Source of the DNA: Oscillospiraceae bacterium
Lineage (GTDB): Bacteria; Bacillota; Clostridia; Oscillospirales; Acutalibacteraceae
Length of the DNA: 7,373 bases
Direction: 5' to 3'
Assembly (NCBI GenBank): GCA_031283835.1
Contig: JAITBA010000004.1
Location: 1-7,373, forward strand
Below, in pieces: positions 6,645 through 7,373 of the stretch. The notes under the pieces were generated by a model that worked only from the letters and a program-made list of their open reading frames with translations, made no database searches and was not told the origin of the DNA. The translations under genes were made by a program, and so were the position numbers. How positions within the stretch are numbered: position 1 is the first letter of the stretch; the number at the start of each line of letters is the position of its first letter.

Positions 6645-6680
6645 ATCATTCAAAAACTAAGGTAATACATTTCATGTTAT

Positions 6681-6709
6681 ACTATACCCGAATCCGGCAA
6701 AAAAGTCAA
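6681..6709 (-). promoter_or_regulatory. Sigma-A type promoter of the pot operon
   Basis: On the minus strand a -35 box TTGACT (6704-6709) is followed after exactly 17 bp by a -10 box TATAGT (6681-6686); each differs from consensus at one base. Transcription should begin near 6674, leaving a leader of about 43 nt before potA, too short for a known riboswitch. An overlapping TATAAC lies just downstream of the -10. No clear operator is seen. Confidence 0.85.
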
Positions 6710-6743
6710 GAGCCTTGGGGGGCCGCGGGCAAAAAAAACACGA

Positions 6744-6772
6744 TTGACAAACGCGCCGCCCGGTGCTATAAT
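6744..6772 (+). promoter_or_regulatory. Consensus promoter of tRNA-Leu
   Basis: TTGACA (6744-6749), a 17-bp spacer and TATAAT (6767-6772), with the extended -10 TG at 6764-6765, form a perfect-consensus sigma-A promoter. The predicted start is near 6779, some 12 nt before the tRNA. Its -35 box lies 34 bp from that of the divergent pot promoter. Confidence 0.93.
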
Positions 6773-6790
6773 AGTAGAACAACCACAAAC

Positions 6791-6873
6791 GCGGCTATGG
6801 CGGAACTGGCAGACGCGCTGGATTTAGGTTCCAGTCCGAAAGGGTGCAGGTTCGATTCCTGTTAGCCGCACCA
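6791..6873 (+). tRNA. tRNA-Leu, anticodon UAG, with encoded CCA
   Basis: The 83-nt class II tRNA has a seven-pair acceptor stem (GCGGCTA at 6791-6797 with TAGCCGC at 6863-6869), discriminator A6870 and a genome-encoded CCA at 6871-6873. The anticodon stem CTGGA/TCCAG encloses the loop TTTAGGT, so the anticodon is UAG, which reads CUA and, through wobble, other CUN leucine codons. The T arm is GCAGG-TTCGATT-CCTGT (6846-6862). A long variable region lies between the anticodon stem and the T arm, as expected for leucine tRNAs. It has its own consensus promoter and a terminator-like hairpin directly behind it. A serine recombinase gene ends about 60 bp downstream, which suggests that this locus borders an integrated element. 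Confidence 0.97.
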
Positions 6874-6875
6874 TG

Positions 6876-6926
6876 CCAAGTGTTCTCGTAGGATTTGAAC
6901 ATCTTATAGAGAACACTTGGTTTTTT
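6876..6926 (+). terminator. Rho-independent terminator-like inverted repeat behind tRNA-Leu
   Basis: A perfect 12-bp inverted repeat (CCAAGTGTTCTC at 6876-6887, GAGAACACTTGG at 6909-6920) is followed directly by six T (6921-6926), so it fits a terminator for rightward tRNA transcription. The loop, 21 nt (6888-6908), is unusually large. Seen from the minus strand there is no T-run, so it would not stop leftward transcription from the recombinase gene. Because it lies between the tRNA and the recombinase it could also contain the attachment site of the element. Confidence 0.75.
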
Positions 6927-6935
6927 CATGGCAAT

Positions 6936-7373
6936 TTATATTGGTACTTTGGCCGGGGCTGTAACGACGCTATCATGCTGATAGCGCACGAATACGCCCC
7001 GCCTTGTATTTACTGTTACATCTGGCCGTGGTAAAGCCAGTTCTTCCGGGATGTCGATTGCGCCCACGCAGTTGAAATGAATCCGTAAATCCTGCTCCCA
7101 TATCCCGTCTATCTTTTCAGCGTTGCAAACCTCTATGAAGTCTACAAGCTCATTGAGCATACGGGGGGTCAGTTTCCTTGCGCGGGTGTACTGCCGGACA
7201 TTGGAAATGAACATATCAATCGTCATGGCCTTATCGCCCATCATCGCAACCTCGTCCTTTAACTCTTTGATTTGCGCCGCAAGCCCTAACTGCTCCTTTT
7301 CGTACTTCTGCGACATTTTAGAAAACCTTTCGTCCGTTATCTTTCCGGCTACGTTGTCCTCATAGAAGTTTTG
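6936..7373 (-). CDS. Large serine recombinase, C-terminal part (runs off the right edge)
   Basis: The frame is open from the window edge to a TAA at 6936-6938, giving the last 145 residues. The edge begins QNFYEDNVAGKITDERFSKM, so the Met at 7314-7316 is internal and not the start. The YEDN..GKI.DERF pattern, a coiled-coil-like helix (KYEKEQLGLAAQIKELKDEV), then RQYTRARKLTPRMLNELVDFIEV and HFNCVGAIDIP match the C-terminal end (DUF4368 type) of TndX/TnpX-like large serine recombinases. These enzymes excise and insert conjugative transposons and related islands; this part helps in DNA binding and synapsis, while the catalytic serine and resolvase domain would lie beyond the edge. A hand count gives about 49% GC at 7021-7320, against about 61% for 4921-5160 in potB, in keeping with a different origin. 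The gene is oriented toward the tRNA. Confidence 0.9.
   Translation of the reverse strand, partial: QNFYEDNVAGKITDERFSKMSQKYEKEQLGLAAQIKELKDEVAMMGDKAMTIDMFISNVRQYTRARKLTPRMLNELVDFIEVCNAEKIDGIWEQDLRIHFNCVGAIDIPEELALPRPDVTVNTRRGVFVRYQHDSVVTAPAKVPI

Larger units (their letters stand above)
6874..7373. mobile_element. Probable edge of an integrative element behind tRNA-Leu
   Basis: This is inferred from the serine recombinase gene lying at the boundary, its tail pointing to the tRNA, the drop in GC, and the absence of any other gene between them. The exact junction cannot be placed: it may lie anywhere in 6874-6935, probably in or near the inverted repeat. The far end is outside the window, so element type (conjugative, prophage or small island) is unknown, and a degraded remnant is possible. 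Confidence 0.6.

Noticed and set aside
6632..6674. Possible riboswitch in the pot leader
   Set aside because: The predicted leader is only about 43 nt, with no stable structure seen and no known aptamer motif.
6674..6865. Plus-strand ORF of 63 codons ending MAELADALDLGSSPKGCRF...
   Set aside because: It is the well-known spurious reading of a tRNA-Leu gene; the region is fully explained by the tRNA and its promoter.
6888..6901. Loop sequence whose complement GTTCAAATCC resembles a tRNA T arm, suggesting a second, broken tRNA on the minus strand
   Set aside because: The flanking bases cannot form a T stem (only two of five pairs match) and no acceptor or anticodon arm is present; probably chance.
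6936..7316. Small stand-alone 126-residue protein starting at the Met at 7316
   Set aside because: The same frame stays open to the window edge and the upstream residues continue the serine recombinase pattern, so this Met is internal.

Overview
The window looks like a chromosomal segment of a moderately GC-rich Clostridia-type Firmicute, probably a gut Oscillospiraceae/Ruminococcaceae relative. This rests on the protein families, the strong AGGAGG/GGGGG ribosome sites, the sigma-A type promoters, and a TndX/TnpX-like serine recombinase of the kind common in these bacteria. The species assignment is inference.

Positions 1-6631 are a single minus-strand gene train, read from right to left. 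A well-formed promoter (6681-6709) drives potA (ATPase, TTG start), potB and potC (permeases) and potD (substrate-binding protein), a complete spermidine/putrescine-type ABC importer. They are followed by an unrecognised lipoprotein, bioY (biotin-binding S component of an ECF transporter), a DUF1284 cysteine-rich putative iron-sulfur protein, and the N-terminal part of a flavin reductase-like FMN protein that runs off the left edge. Apart from an 87-bp potB-potC gap holding an exact 36-bp-period duplication and a 23-bp potC-potD gap, the genes abut or overlap: 2 bp and 4 bp gaps, then 4, 4 and 8 bp overlaps. All eight are therefore probably co-transcribed and largely translationally coupled.

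Positions 6632-6935 are the only long stretch without a protein gene. It holds two back-to-back promoters (pot operon leftward, tRNA rightward), a complete tRNA-Leu(UAG) with encoded CCA, and a 12-bp perfect inverted repeat followed by T6 that looks like the tRNA terminator.

Positions 6936-7373 encode, on the minus strand, the C-terminal 145 residues of a large serine recombinase (DUF4368-type end). Its stop codon lies 9 bp from the terminator T-run and its base composition is more AT-rich than the pot genes. The simplest reading is that the right end is one edge of an integrated mobile element sitting just behind tRNA-Leu.

I see no clearly new defence or catalytic system here. The points most worth following are the element boundary with its odd large-loop inverted repeat, a PotD that appears held by a C-terminal membrane anchor instead of a lipid, the tandem repeat inside the pot operon, and the coupling of biotin uptake, DUF1284 and a flavoprotein to polyamine import.
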